Positions 1 to 7,928 of a DNA stretch of 64,000 nucleotides are shown here, one piece after another. The notes under the pieces are model-generated. The model was not told the origin of the DNA. It saw only the letters and a program-made list of their open reading frames with translations, and ran no database searches. Source of the stretch: Mobiluncus massiliensis (GTDB taxonomy: Bacteria > Actinomycetota > Actinomycetes > Actinomycetales > Actinomycetaceae); NCBI RefSeq assembly GCF_949769255.1, contig NZ_OX458329.1, positions 1,240,001 to 1,304,000 of the forward strand, read 5' to 3'. The position numbers and the translations under genes were made by a program. Position 1 is the stretch's first letter. Each line of letters begins with the position of its first letter.

Positions 1-1
1 T

Positions 2-595
2 TTGGGCTGGGTCACGGCTGAGTACGCCATGCTCCCCCGCGCTACCGATACTCGCAATACCCGCGAGTCGGTCAAGGGGAAAATCAGCGGGCGCACCTCA
101 GAGATTTCCCGGCTCATTGGACGGGCGCTGCGTGCTTCGGTGGATTACACCGCGTTGGGTGAGAACACGATTGCGATAGACTGCGATGTTTTGCAAGCCG
201 ATGGGGGCACTCGCACCGCCTCGATTACCGGGGCTTGGATTGCCTTGCAGCGCGCCATCGCCGTGGGTAGGGACAACGGTTTTATTCCCGGCAATCCCAC
301 ACGCGACTCGGTTTGTGCCATTTCCGTGGGGATCATTGATTCCACGCCGCGCCTGGATCTGCCCTACGAGGAAGATTCCCGTGCCGAAACCGACATGAAT
401 GTGGTGATGACCGGCTCAGGAACTCTGGTGGAGGTACAGGGAACCGCGGAGGGCGCGCCGTTTAGCCGCACCGAACTGGACGCTTTACTGGATTTGGCCC
501 AGGCCGGTTGCCATGATTTGACCAGATTGCAGCGCGCGGCAGTAGACAGTGCACCCGGTGCGGTATTGACGCTAACAGATGGAGTAATCGCGTGA
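2..595 (+). CDS. rph: ribonuclease PH, 3' part
   Basis: The gene runs in from the left edge, so its N-terminal quarter is missing. RNase PH is a phosphorolytic 3' exoribonuclease that trims tRNA precursors and uses phosphate as co-substrate. The visible part opens at the conserved core '[14 protein letters not shown]', followed by '[17 protein letters not shown]' and '[19 protein letters not shown]', which carry the phosphate-binding and active-site residues of the RNase PH fold. The C-terminus is complete. The stop overlaps the next start (GTGA), so rph and rdgB form a translationally coupled pair, a common actinobacterial arrangement that often lies next to murI, as here. Confidence 0.95.
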   Translation: MGWVTAEYAMLPRATDTRNTRESVKGKISGRTSEISRLIGRALRASVDYTALGENTIAIDCDVLQADGGTRTASITGAWIALQRAIAVGRDNGFIPGNPTRDSVCAISVGIIDSTPRLDLPYEEDSRAETDMNVVMTGSGTLVEVQGTAEGAPFSRTELDALLDLAQAGCHDLTRLQRAAVDSAPGAVLTLTDGVIA

Positions 596-1287
596 GTATT
601 TTGACTTCTGTGCCGGATTTACGGGATAAGGACGCTCAGAAACTGAAAGTGCCGCCGGAGGCACAGGTGGTGATGGCTACGGGCAATGCCCACAAGGTTC
701 GGGAAGTGGAGGAGATTTTGCGTCCCTTGGTGCCGAGCCTGCACCCGGGGGGAATCGTCGCCTCAGGTACGCTGGGGGCTCCTGAACCACGCGAGGACGG
801 TACCTCTTTTTCTGCCAACGCCCTGATTAAGGCGCGGGCCCTAGCCAGCCTGGTGGACGTGCCGATTCTGGCTGACGATTCCGGGTTGAGCGTGGACATT
901 TTGGGCGGCGCCCCCGGAATTTTTTCGGCTCGATGGTGCGGACACCACGGGGACGACCGGGCCAACCTGGAACTGCTGTTGAACCAGCTGCAGGACATCG
1001 ATGATGGCTATCGCACGGCGGCATTCATCTGTGCCGCGGTGCTGTTGGTCCCGGGAGGGGGAACATACCTGGGAAACGGGGTTATGGGTGGACGCTTAGT
1101 GCGGGAGCCGAAGGGCAAAAACGGTTTCGGATACGACCCGATTTTTATGGCGGACGGCCAGGATGTCACCAATGGCGAACTGAGCCAGGAGACCAAGAAC
1201 ACTATTTCGCACCGAGCCAAAGCCTTCATTCAGATAGCTCCACAGCTCGAAGCCATACTGGGAGTCCGCACCCGAATCACCCTGTGA
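592..1287 (+). CDS. rdgB: non-canonical purine NTP pyrophosphatase (RdgB/HAM1)
   Basis: This enzyme hydrolyses dITP, XTP and related deaminated purine nucleotides to the monophosphate and cleans the nucleotide pool. The signature '[17 protein letters not shown]' near residue 30 is the family N-terminal substrate loop (T/S-x-N-x-x-K-x-x-E). '[22 protein letters not shown]' near residue 95 (read in two parts) holds the catalytic Asp pair, and 'GFGYDPIF' and 'SHRAKAF' near the C-terminus complete the site. At 231 aa it is about 25 residues longer than usual because of an N-terminal extension. The GTG start is supported by the 4-nt overlap with rph. A start nearer the core, about residue 28, cannot be excluded. 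Confidence 0.93.
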   Translation: MSILTSVPDLRDKDAQKLKVPPEAQVVMATGNAHKVREVEEILRPLVPSLHPGGIVASGTLGAPEPREDGTSFSANALIKARALASLVDVPILADDSGLSVDILGGAPGIFSARWCGHHGDDRANLELLLNQLQDIDDGYRTAAFICAAVLLVPGGGTYLGNGVMGGRLVREPKGKNGFGYDPIFMADGQDVTNGELSQETKNTISHRAKAFIQIAPQLEAILGVRTRITL

Positions 1288-1453
1288 TTGCGCCGCGAAG
1301 TCGGGGAAAGCGCCCCGCTGCGGAACACAAAAAACCACAATTATCCCAATTGTCCTGACAAAGTCTGAAAATCGCCTGAAAGGATGGGGAATTTTTCTTT
1401 GATTTTTCCCCGAAGTCTAGCCTTTCGCGGGGCGAAATGGCACAATAATTAGT

Positions 1454-1473
1454 GAGGGCAAAGGATTGCCCTC
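1454..1473 (+). promoter_or_regulatory. stem-loop in the leader of the small ORF pair
   Basis: GAGGGCA (1454-1460) and TGCCCTC (1467-1473) form a perfect 7-bp stem with a 6-nt loop. It lies about 40 nt before the ATG at 1514. An AT-rich CACAATAAT just upstream (1441-1449) could be a -10 region, so the stem may sit at the 5' end of the mRNA. Its role is unknown. Confidence 0.4.
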
Positions 1474-1513
1474 GCGGAGTTGTTTAACTTCGCCAGAGTT
1501 TCAGGAGGAAAAA

Positions 1514-1783
1514 ATGCTTTCAACTGATGTAGTCGGGGCTCTGAACCCCGCATTGACGAATCAGGCTTTCACGCGCCCTGCCCCGGAGCCGAGCGCGAAA
1601 GCAGACAAGCCAGAACCCATCTCGAACACCTCGAAAACCGAGGCTGCGGCTACTGGTACTCACGGTGCGTTGAACGGCAATGTTGCTGAGTTCAAGCCCG
1701 TCGTTGGCGCCTCGCAACCGACCCACGCGGATCTGCCCCACACCTACAAGTCATCGAATTCGAACCTCGATGTCATGCTGTGA
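1514..1783 (+). CDS. small hypothetical protein with C-terminal LDV motif
   Basis: The product is 89 aa. The ATG at 1514 is chosen because of the strong ribosome site AGGAGG six bases upstream; an upstream in-frame start would add 16 unlikely residues. The protein is hydrophilic, rich in Ala, Pro, Thr, Ser and Asn, has no signal peptide or membrane segment, and looks largely disordered. It ends in 'SNSNLDVML'. The next small ORF ends in 'GGLDVYA', so the two share a short C-terminal Leu-Asp-Val motif. I do not recognise the family. Co-orientation and the 34-nt gap suggest one transcript with the YjfB-like ORF that follows. A role linked to motility is a guess from that neighbour. Confidence 0.7.
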   Translation: MLSTDVVGALNPALTNQAFTRPAPEPSAKADKPEPISNTSKTEAAATGTHGALNGNVAEFKPVVGASQPTHADLPHTYKSSNSNLDVML

Positions 1784-1817
1784 CGGCTATCCAACGTACT
1801 AAGGAAAGGATGGAGCC

Positions 1818-1982
1818 ATGAACCCGATTTCTGGTGCTGCGCCGATTATGGACGCAGAAACGATGAAAGCCCTGATGGTGACCGCGGTTGCCGCTCAGAC
1901 AGCCACCGCGACAAAAGCTGCTACGGCAGCCGCTGCACTGAAGGTCATGAATCCGCAAGGCGGTCTCGACGTTTACGCCTAA
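1818..1982 (+). CDS. YjfB-like putative motility small protein
   Basis: The ORF encodes 54 aa from the ATG at 1818, with AAGGAAAGGATGGAG upstream as ribosome site. The protein is a mostly uninterrupted Ala/Thr-rich helix (residues 10-42) followed by 'NPQGGLDVYA'. This matches the layout of the short YjfB-type motility proteins (Pfam YjfB_motility) as I recall it: about 55-60 residues, a single amphipathic helix and a Gly-Leu-Asp-Ile/Val tail. The similarity is by length and pattern, not alignment. Mobiluncus cells are flagellated, so a flagellum-associated role would fit the inferred host. The gene lies directly downstream of the 89-aa ORF and converges on murI, with only 18 nt between the stops. 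Confidence 0.6.
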   Translation: MNPISGAAPIMDAETMKALMVTAVAAQTATATKAATAAAALKVMNPQGGLDVYA

Positions 1983-2000
1983 GGGTCAGTAATCTGATTC

Positions 2001-2810
2001 TCACACGCGCTCGACCGCGGTGACCTCTGGTCCCAAGAATCTGCGAGCCAGCCGCGTGAAGGTTTGTGTGTCCCCCGTTGCCAAGAACTGGTAGCGGGGG
2101 TTTGGTGTGCCCGCGCAGTCTTCAGTGTTCAACCAGTCTTTGTCCAACAGCTGACGATAGACGTCATGGGCGGTTTCTTCCGCCGAGGACACCAGGGTCA
2201 CCTCCGGTCCCATAACGTAGCTGATGACGCCGGAGAGCAGCGGATAGTGGGTGCAGCCCAGCACCAGAGTGTCCACCCCCGCGTCGCGTATCGGTTCGAG
2301 GTATTCTCGCGCCACCGCTAACAACTCTGGCCCCGAGGTGATACCGCGTTCCACAAAATCCACGAATGCCGGGCAGGCTTTCGCACTGACCTGCGCTTGT
2401 TGATAAGCGTGCAGGGCGCGTTGATAGGTTTCCGTTTCAATAGTGGTGTGGGTAGCGATGACCCCGATGCGTCCGTTTCGCGTGGCGGAAACCGCGCGAT
2501 GCACGGCGGGTGAAATGACCTCCAGGACGGGAATCCCCAGGGCATCATACTTTGAACGCGCCGCAAATACCGCCGTAGCCGAAGCCGTGTTACAGGCGAT
2601 AACCAGCATTTTTACCCCACGTTCCACGAGTTTGTCCATGACGTTCAGGGATAGTTCTTTGACTCGTTCCACGGGTTTAGTGCCGTAGGGACTGTTAGCG
2701 GTATCCCCGATATAAATCACAGATTCTCCGGGTAACTGGTCGATGATGGAACGAGCCACGGTCAGCCCGCCCAGCCCGGAATCAAAAATCCCAATGGGTG
2801 CGTTATTCAC
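2001..2810 (-). CDS. murI: glutamate racemase
   Basis: MurI converts L-glutamate to D-glutamate for peptidoglycan stem peptides in the cytoplasm. The sequence shows '[15 protein letters not shown]' at the N-terminus, the first catalytic Cys in 'VIACNTASA' (about residue 72), and the second in '[11 protein letters not shown]' (about residue 185). The Asp of 'DSGLGG' also belongs to the active site. I place the start at the GTG at 2810, seven bases after AAAGGA; a TTG two codons upstream would sit against that ribosome site. The 269-aa length is normal. It is the last gene of a minus-strand run with the DUF2017 and clpS genes. Confidence 0.95.
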   Translation of the reverse strand: MNNAPIGIFDSGLGGLTVARSIIDQLPGESVIYIGDTANSPYGTKPVERVKELSLNVMDKLVERGVKMLVIACNTASATAVFAARSKYDALGIPVLEVISPAVHRAVSATRNGRIGVIATHTTIETETYQRALHAYQQAQVSAKACPAFVDFVERGITSGPELLAVAREYLEPIRDAGVDTLVLGCTHYPLLSGVISYVMGPEVTLVSSAEETAHDVYRQLLDKDWLNTEDCAGTPNPRYQFLATGDTQTFTRLARRFLGPEVTAVERV

Positions 2811-2828
2811 TATCAAATCCTTTGTGTT

Positions 2829-3647
2829 TCAACCGTCAACGGCATGCATCAGCGTTTCCAGCCACCATGACAAAGCATTATAGATGCTGGCTATGGTGAT
2901 TTCGTAAGCCGTGTAAACCCCTGCCTCCGGGTCAGATTCAGCCATCAGCTCGACTTCTTCGGCCCTAGTGTCGTTATCGATGTCTAAGGACCACCCCAGA
3001 GCCAGTCGCGCATCGTTGATGGCGGTAACCCACACTTTCAACGTCTCCGGTTTCACCACCACCGCACCGTCGCCGTTGGCGGCCCACCGCAGACTATCAG
3101 CGACGACTCGCATGGAGGCAGCCTTTTTCGCCGCCAAGTCCGGGGTGGTCAAGGCGCGCAGTTCCGCCGCTTCTTCCGGATCTTGGCTCATCGGGCGCAA
3201 GATTGCCGCAATGTAGGGGTTTGCCGGGCACGGACGCGGACCCAGGGGGTCAAAGTCCAGCGCCGCCAAGGTTTGGTCGTCGGTCATGCCCCGTGAGTTC
3301 GGTTCAAAGCCAGTGTTTCCTCGCTGGGGAGCGGCGGGTTCAGAAGTGTGTTCGCGGGGCTGTTCAGGTTCCGTCTCCGAGTCCTCGCTCGCGCCGTGCA
3401 TTTCAGGACGGGACGAGATAGAAGATACCGTGTCCACGCCCAGGAGCTTCTCAAACATGAGAGTGTGCTCTTTCGGGGAGCTCGGATCCAGGTCCACCCC
3501 CATCATGTCCAGGACGTCGCGCTTTTCTTCGGCCTCCATTGCGTCAGCCAGTTCCTCGAAAATCCCCGCTAGCAAGGCCGCCTCATGCGGTTCAACCCTG
3601 CTGAACCACCCTTCTGAAGGCGCGTTCAGCGCTGCAAATGCACGCAT
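2829..3647 (-). CDS. DUF2017 family protein (AosR-like)
   Basis: The 272-aa protein sits between clpS and murI, the characteristic place of the actinobacterial DUF2017 family. Its mycobacterial member has been described as a redox-sensing regulator (AosR). The N-terminal 'EPHEAALLAGIFEELADAM' (residues 19-37) and the C-terminal helical part ending 'YNALSWWLETLMHAVDG' fit the family. Between them, residues 85-135 are a low-complexity acidic/Pro stretch with no predicted fold, which makes the protein longer than most relatives. No DNA-binding motif is obvious. The start is ATG with GGGGAG upstream. Function here is unproven. Confidence 0.8.
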   Translation of the reverse strand: MRAFAALNAPSEGWFSRVEPHEAALLAGIFEELADAMEAEEKRDVLDMMGVDLDPSSPKEHTLMFEKLLGVDTVSSISSRPEMHGASEDSETEPEQPREHTSEPAAPQRGNTGFEPNSRGMTDDQTLAALDFDPLGPRPCPANPYIAAILRPMSQDPEEAAELRALTTPDLAAKKAASMRVVADSLRWAANGDGAVVVKPETLKVWVTAINDARLALGWSLDIDNDTRAEEVELMAESDPEAGVYTAYEITIASIYNALSWWLETLMHAVDG

Positions 3648-3662
3648 CGTATCCGGCTCCCC

Positions 3663-3965
3663 TCAATCGGCTTCCTGTTCGAGCGTCGCCCAAAGACCGT
3701 ATTCGCTCATGGCCAGCACATCGGCCTCCATTTGTTCACGGGTTCCGGCACTGACTACCGCCCGACCGTTAAAGTGAACTTCCTTCATCAGCCGCTCAGC
3801 ACGCTCGTGCGAGTACCCGAAATAGGTTTTGAACACCCACGTCACATAGCTCATCAGGTTCACGGCATCATTCCACACCACCGTGTTCCACTGACCGGGA
3901 AGCACCCGGTCCAGCTGGGCGACCGAGGACGGAGCGTATTCGGTACCGGGTTCGACAATACTCAC
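3663..3965 (-). CDS. clpS: ClpS, ATP-dependent Clp protease adaptor
   Basis: ClpS binds proteins with N-degron residues and hands them to ClpC/ClpA-ClpP. The 100-aa protein has the full adaptor core: 'WNTVVWNDAVNLMSYVTWVF' (residues 27-46) with the Asn-Asp and Met that line the N-degron pocket, and 'HERAERLMKEVHFNGRAVV' with the conserved His-x-x-Gly-like face. The first 20 residues are the variable tail that reaches into the unfoldase. It starts with GTG and has no good Shine-Dalgarno. A TAACCT box ends a few bases before the start, so the mRNA may be leaderless. It heads the clpS-DUF2017-murI run. Confidence 0.93.
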   Translation of the reverse strand: MSIVEPGTEYAPSSVAQLDRVLPGQWNTVVWNDAVNLMSYVTWVFKTYFGYSHERAERLMKEVHFNGRAVVSAGTREQMEADVLAMSEYGLWATLEQEAD

Positions 3966-4037
3966 GTTTTAAGGTTAAAGGTTTTCTCCCAGGCGCGCAG
4001 GATTACCGCGCCCCGAAGCAAAAACGCCGGGGCTATC

Positions 4038-4187
4038 CTAGAGCACCAGCAGACCTACCAAACCGGCCAGGAGCAGCACCACCAGGAGGGCGACAACGAC
4101 CCTGGTCACCCGGCCGCTACCGAGCTTATGCGAGTTTGACACTCGGGGAACTACGTTTTTTCGAGAAGCAGCATCATCCTTGCTCAT
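4038..4187 (-). CDS. small single-pass membrane protein
   Basis: A 49-aa ORF beginning 'MSKDDAASRKNVVPRV' and ending in one hydrophobic helix of about 20 residues ('VVVALLVVLLLAGLVGLLVL') that runs to the stop. The charged N-terminus followed by a terminal helix suggests a tail-anchored inner-membrane peptide. There is no Shine-Dalgarno, but TAGCAT lies about eight bases before the ATG, as expected for a leaderless actinobacterial mRNA. It is divergent from pncB and lies upstream of clpS on the same strand. No family is recognised. Support comes from codon bias, the clear helix and the promoter-start spacing. Confidence 0.55.
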   Translation of the reverse strand: MSKDDAASRKNVVPRVSNSHKLGSGRVTRVVVALLVVLLLAGLVGLLVL

Positions 4188-4321
4188 AGCTTTATGCTAC
4201 CGGCTCTCGCCGCCGCTGGCCGGGATTAACAGATTCTGGCTGGACCTACCCTCGCGGCACATCAAAGGCGCTGAGGGCCAGGGAGCTTCTGGGCGAAAAC
4301 GGAAAACCCGGCGGGCACGAC

Positions 4322-4327
4322 TATAGT
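4322..4327 (+). promoter_or_regulatory. -10 box for a probable leaderless pncB mRNA
   Basis: TATAGT ends seven bases before the ATG at 4335 and there is no Shine-Dalgarno. A transcript starting at the A of the ATG would be leaderless. A second AT-rich hexamer (TTATAC) overlaps it. Confidence 0.5.
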
Positions 4328-4334
4328 TATACCT

Positions 4335-5672
4335 ATGAATACGCGCGAAACGACTTCTCTGCTGACCGATATGTATGAGCTGACCATGGTTGACTCCGCT
4401 TTGGAACACGGGATGGGGCAGCGCCAATGCGTGTTCGAGATTTTTACCCGGCGTTTTCCCTCCTCCCGGCGTTTCCTGGTGATGGCTGGAGTGGCGCGGA
4501 TTTTGGAGGGGCTCAAGCGGTTTCGTTTCGACGACTCCCAACTGAAGTACCTGTCTGATAACAAAATAGTCGGGCCGACGACGATTAAGTTCCTGGAAAA
4601 TTACGAGTTCTCCGGCGACATTTTCGGCTATCCCGAAGGCGAAGTATTCATGGTGAACTCGCCGATTTTGACGGTGCGCGGGACTTTTGCCGAAGCCTGC
4701 CTGTTGGAAACCTACCTGCTGTCGATTCTCAACTTCGACTGCGCGGTAGCATCTGCGGCGTCCCGGATGACCATCGCCGCCCACGGTCGGCCCTGCCTGG
4801 ACATGGGCGCGCGCCGGGTGCATGAGCGGGCAGCCGTTTCCGCCGCTCGCGCCGCCCAAATTGGCGGTTTTCAAGGCACCTCTGACTTGGAGGCCGGAAA
4901 ACGGTACGGGATTCGCGCAATCGGCACCGCTGCCCACGCCTTTACCCTGCTGTTCGAGGATGAAGAAGCCGCTTTCACCGCTCAGATTGAGTCGATGGGT
5001 CCGGACACCACACTGCTAGTAGACACGTACAACGTGACCGCAGCAGTCGAGAAAGCGGTGCGGATTGCTAGAGCCGCCGGCGGGGAGCTGGGCGCGGTCC
5101 GTTTGGATTCGGGCGACCTGGTGGCGGGGGCGTTTAAAGTCCGCCAACAGCTCGATGATTTGGGAGCGACTTCCACCAAGATTACGGTCACCAACGACCT
5201 GGACGAATACGCTATCGCCGGTTTGGGAGCGGCTCCGGTCGATTCCTACGGGGTGGGCACCAAACTGGTGACCGGTTCGGGAATCCCGACTGCCGCCCTG
5301 GTTTACAAACTGGTCGCCCGCGAGGACGCAAACGGAAATCTGGAATCTGTGGCAAAACAGTCGGCTGAGAAATCGACTCGGGGTGGACTGAAGTGGGCGG
5401 GACGTGCCATCGAGGATCATACCGCCACTACCGAGCTGCTGGTGACGGCCCCGAACCGGGAGGCCGCCGCGGAATACTTGGCGAGCCGCGATGCCCGCCC
5501 GCTGCAACAGGACTTCGTGGTCGGCGGGGCTATCGACAAATCTTGGATCGGCCCCGACGCCCTGCAACGCGCCCAGCAACGCCATATCGAGGCCCGTAAT
5601 GAGCTGCCTTATCAGGCGTGGCGCCTCAGCGAGGGCGAAGTGGCTATCCCCACGGAATACGTGGATCTCTAA
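4335..5672 (+). CDS. pncB: nicotinate phosphoribosyltransferase
   Basis: PncB makes nicotinate mononucleotide from nicotinate, PRPP and ATP, the entry step of the Preiss-Handler NAD salvage route. The 445-aa length is typical. Recognisable parts are 'TSLLTDMYELTMVDSAL' at the N-terminus, 'ASAASRMTIAA' and 'DMGARRVHERAAVSAARAA' (the catalytic His region, about residues 150-172), 'LVDTYNV' near 230, and 'GAVRLDSGDLV' near 255, which contacts the phosphoribosyl group. The tail 'QQRHIEARNELPYQAWRLSEG' is diagnostic of the family. It converges on the DUF3039 gene and the two stop codons overlap (5669-5672). Confidence 0.95.
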   Translation: MNTRETTSLLTDMYELTMVDSALEHGMGQRQCVFEIFTRRFPSSRRFLVMAGVARILEGLKRFRFDDSQLKYLSDNKIVGPTTIKFLENYEFSGDIFGYPEGEVFMVNSPILTVRGTFAEACLLETYLLSILNFDCAVASAASRMTIAAHGRPCLDMGARRVHERAAVSAARAAQIGGFQGTSDLEAGKRYGIRAIGTAAHAFTLLFEDEEAAFTAQIESMGPDTTLLVDTYNVTAAVEKAVRIARAAGGELGAVRLDSGDLVAGAFKVRQQLDDLGATSTKITVTNDLDEYAIAGLGAAPVDSYGVGTKLVTGSGIPTAALVYKLVAREDANGNLESVAKQSAEKSTRGGLKWAGRAIEDHTATTELLVTAPNREAAAEYLASRDARPLQQDFVVGGAIDKSWIGPDALQRAQQRHIEARNELPYQAWRLSEGEVAIPTEYVDL

Positions 5673-5977
5673 CTGTCAGAGCCGCCAAAGAAAGGCCAGC
5701 CTGGTTGACCGTTGTGGTCCCCATTCATGGATTTCATGATTTCTTTGCATGCCGGACAAATCGGGAAATTCTTCGGGTCACGCATCGGAACCCAGACTTT
5801 GCCGCACAGGGCGATGACGGCCTGGCCGGTCACCGCTGAGGCGGTAATCCGGTCTTTGCGCACGTAGTGGGCGTAACGTTCGTTGTCGCCAGGGTTGCGT
5901 TTCAGCTCGGTTTCGGTGCGTTCCAGCACCGCCGTGCCGCCTTGAGTCAGGGGTTGGCCCGCAGTTGTTTCGCTCAT
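5669..5977 (-). CDS. DUF3039 family protein, probable zinc-ribbon
   Basis: The 102-aa product starts at 'MSETTAGQPLTQGG'; a longer reading from 6016 would add 13 residues. It matches the actinobacterial DUF3039 pattern: 'RYAHYVRKDRITASAVTGQAV', then 'ALCGKVWVP' and 'FPICPACKEI'. The Cys of 'LCGK' and the CPxC pair could bind one zinc. No biochemical function is established for the family. It almost always neighbours pncB or clpS in actinobacteria, which supports the call. The gene ends inside the pncB stop codon on the other strand, so the two transcripts must overlap. Confidence 0.85.
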   Translation of the reverse strand: MSETTAGQPLTQGGTAVLERTETELKRNPGDNERYAHYVRKDRITASAVTGQAVIALCGKVWVPMRDPKNFPICPACKEIMKSMNGDHNGQPGWPFFGGSDS

Positions 5978-6035
5978 GCCACCATTGTAACCGCCCTGGC
6001 AACTCGCGGGACACAACCCCGGTTGTTGCTAATTT

Positions 6036-6088
6036 GCGTTTAAATCGGGGTTGCTGGTCTATATAACCACCAACCCCGATTTAATCGC
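6036..6088. repeat. 45-53 nt palindromic repeat, copy 1
   Basis: The arms TTAAATCGGGGTTG (6040-6053) and CAACCCCGATTTAA (6071-6084) are perfect inverses. Inside them TGGT and ACCA pair around the loop CTATATA, and outside a GCG/CGC pair extends the stem past one mismatch. A second copy lies at 20764-20816; the 45-nt cores agree at 41 positions. Both copies sit between two minus-strand genes, just past a terminator. Confidence 0.85.
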
Positions 6089-6128
6089 AGATTTCAAACC
6101 ACCACCCAACAGAAAACTCGTATAAAAA

Positions 6129-6162
6129 CAAAGCCGGCCGCCACTGGGGCGGCCGCTTTTGT
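6129..6162 (-). terminator. Rho-independent terminator of the HU gene
   Basis: GGCCGCC and GGCGGCC form a GC-rich stem around ACTGG. On the minus strand it follows the HU stop codon (6177) and is bordered by AAAGC/GCTTT, giving a short U-run after the hairpin. Confidence 0.75.
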
Positions 6163-6176
6163 ACGAGATTAGTCGA

Positions 6177-6461
6177 TTACTTGTTGGACACAGCCTTCTT
6201 AAGGGTGGAGCCAGCAGAAATCTTAACGCCGTAGCCAGCGGGGATCTTGATTTCTTCGCCGGTGCGGGGGTTGCGGCCGGTGCGGGCAGCACGAGAAACG
6301 CGCTCCACGTTCATCAAACCAGTCACCTTGACGGTTTCACCCTTCTTAAGGGAGTCAATCAGGATTTCCTGGAAGGCGGACAGCGCACCGTCAGCTTCGG
6401 TCTTGGACAGGCCAGCCTTCTTAGCAATCTCAGCAACAAGTTCAGTACGATTCACAGACAT
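6177..6461 (-). CDS. hup: HU-family nucleoid protein
   Basis: HU bends and compacts DNA and is the main nucleoid protein. The 94-aa sequence is the compact form without the Lys/Ala-rich tail seen in mycobacterial HupB. 'MSVNRTELVAEIAKKAGLSK' begins the dimerisation helices. 'GRNPRTGEEIKIPAGYGVKI' (residues 62-81) is the DNA-binding arm with the intercalating Pro. It ends 'KKAVSNK'. The ATG follows AAAGGAATCAC. It is monocistronic, with a strong terminator at 6129-6162. The 217 bp upstream to the dapdh gene show no other gene; they hold AT-rich promoter-like sequence. Confidence 0.95.
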   Translation of the reverse strand: MSVNRTELVAEIAKKAGLSKTEADGALSAFQEILIDSLKKGETVKVTGLMNVERVSRAARTGRNPRTGEEIKIPAGYGVKISAGSTLKKAVSNK

Positions 6462-6678
6462 GTGATTCCTTTCGGATAGATCGTCGATTTCACTTTGGTG
6501 AAATCCTCCATTAGAGACTACGCAAATTTAGCGCATTTGTCAGCGAGTTAGCAAACAATTCTCGAATTTTTCGCGGTGTTTTCCCCTTTGGATTCACTTG
6601 TTTCACAACGGTCACAAAAACACCACGGATTTAGCCCTGGCAGGGCGCACTAGGGCGGGTCGGCACCGGGTACTTGCC

Positions 6679-7650
6679 CTACAGCATTTCGCGGCGTAGC
6701 TCCCCCGGATCGCGGGAAGACAGATCGCTGAGGGTCACGTCCAGCATGGTGAACGCTCCAGTTTCGCCTCGGGCGGCTTTCCGGGCGCACGCCCGCGCCG
6801 CTGCGACCAGCACGGAGCCGGTGAACTCGGGGTTGGAATCAAGTTCCAGGCTAAACGTCAAGGATTGCCGGACCTCCGGCGAAGTGCAGCCGGTGCGAAT
6901 GACCCGGCCGGCGTGTGGCATCCCGCTGTGGTTTTGCTCCATCTCCGCCGCGGTAATGAAAGTCACGGTCGTGTCATAGTCGGCGAAATAGTTGGGCATG
7001 GCTTTGATTTCCGCTTCAATCCGGGCGGTATCCGCCCCCGGCTCGGCCACCACGAAACACTCGCGGGTATGCATCTGGCGAGCGCTAAGTTCCCCGGTAT
7101 GCCCCGCCTGCACCGCCGCCACGGTATCGGGGACCGGAACAGTGTATTGGCGGGCATCCACTACCCCATCCAGGCGGCGAATCGCATCGGAGTGCCCTTG
7201 TGACACCCCACGTCCCCAAAAGGTAGTGGTGCGCCCTGAAGGCAAAACGGCATCCCCCAGCACACGCAACATCGAAAACAGCCCCGGATCCCAGCCGCAG
7301 CTGATGATGGCGCAATGTCCCGCGACCTGAGCCGCCGCATCAATGCGGGAAAAATATTCAGGAATGCGCGCGTGGGTGTCAAAAGAATCCACGGTGTGAA
7401 ACCACCGGCTGGTCGCGACCCCCTGTTCCATCAAATCCGTGGCAGAGCCGCCGCAGTTAATGCAAACATCGATGTCATCGGCGTAATCAGGCATATCCTC
7501 CACGCTGGCCACCGGAGCACCAAGAGTTTTCACCGACTGGGGATCACGGCGGGTAAACACTACCGCCAGCTCTAAATCCGAGGCGAGCCCCAGAGCTTTT
7601 TCGACGCCGCGTCCCAAATTGCCATAACCGTTGATTGCTACGCGCTGCAT
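6679..7650 (-). CDS. ddh: meso-diaminopimelate D-dehydrogenase
   Basis: Ddh catalyses the NADPH-dependent amination of tetrahydrodipicolinate straight to meso-diaminopimelate, the one-step branch of lysine/peptidoglycan precursor synthesis known from Corynebacterium. The 323-aa length matches. 'VAINGYGNLGRGV' is the Rossmann dinucleotide loop. 'SCGWDPGLFSMLRVLG' (about residue 117) and 'WGRGVSQGHSDAIRR' (about residue 145) are substrate-binding segments specific to this family. The tail carries the dimer/domain segment 'FTGSVLVAAARACARKAARG'. The gene is single, divergent from the SNF transporter, with a 278-bp intergenic region between them that holds both promoters but no further gene. Confidence 0.93.
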   Translation of the reverse strand: MQRVAINGYGNLGRGVEKALGLASDLELAVVFTRRDPQSVKTLGAPVASVEDMPDYADDIDVCINCGGSATDLMEQGVATSRWFHTVDSFDTHARIPEYFSRIDAAAQVAGHCAIISCGWDPGLFSMLRVLGDAVLPSGRTTTFWGRGVSQGHSDAIRRLDGVVDARQYTVPVPDTVAAVQAGHTGELSARQMHTRECFVVAEPGADTARIEAEIKAMPNYFADYDTTVTFITAAEMEQNHSGMPHAGRVIRTGCTSPEVRQSLTFSLELDSNPEFTGSVLVAAARACARKAARGETGAFTMLDVTLSDLSSRDPGELRREML

Positions 7651-7928
7651 TGATTGACCTTACTTTCAGATAACAATTTTTCGATTATCCTACAAATCGG
7701 GCATATCCCCTGCAAGTTAGCGTATCAATACGTGACACGCCGCCCTGATTACCGGACTGACGCACCCCTGACCGTACCTCGAGCACATCCCGGACAAAAC
7801 CCGAAATACGGTCTTTCCGGTTTTGGAATGTAAGATTTTCTGCGGAGAGAACCTGCGGTGAGTTTAATAACCGAAATGCCTCCGGCTGTCCCCACCGCAA
7901 AATCGAGAGAACAAAAAGGAAGATTATT

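Noticed and set aside
1288-1345. Rho-independent terminator after rdgB
   Set aside because: A short CGGGG/CCCCG pairing exists but there is no U-run and the stem is weak.
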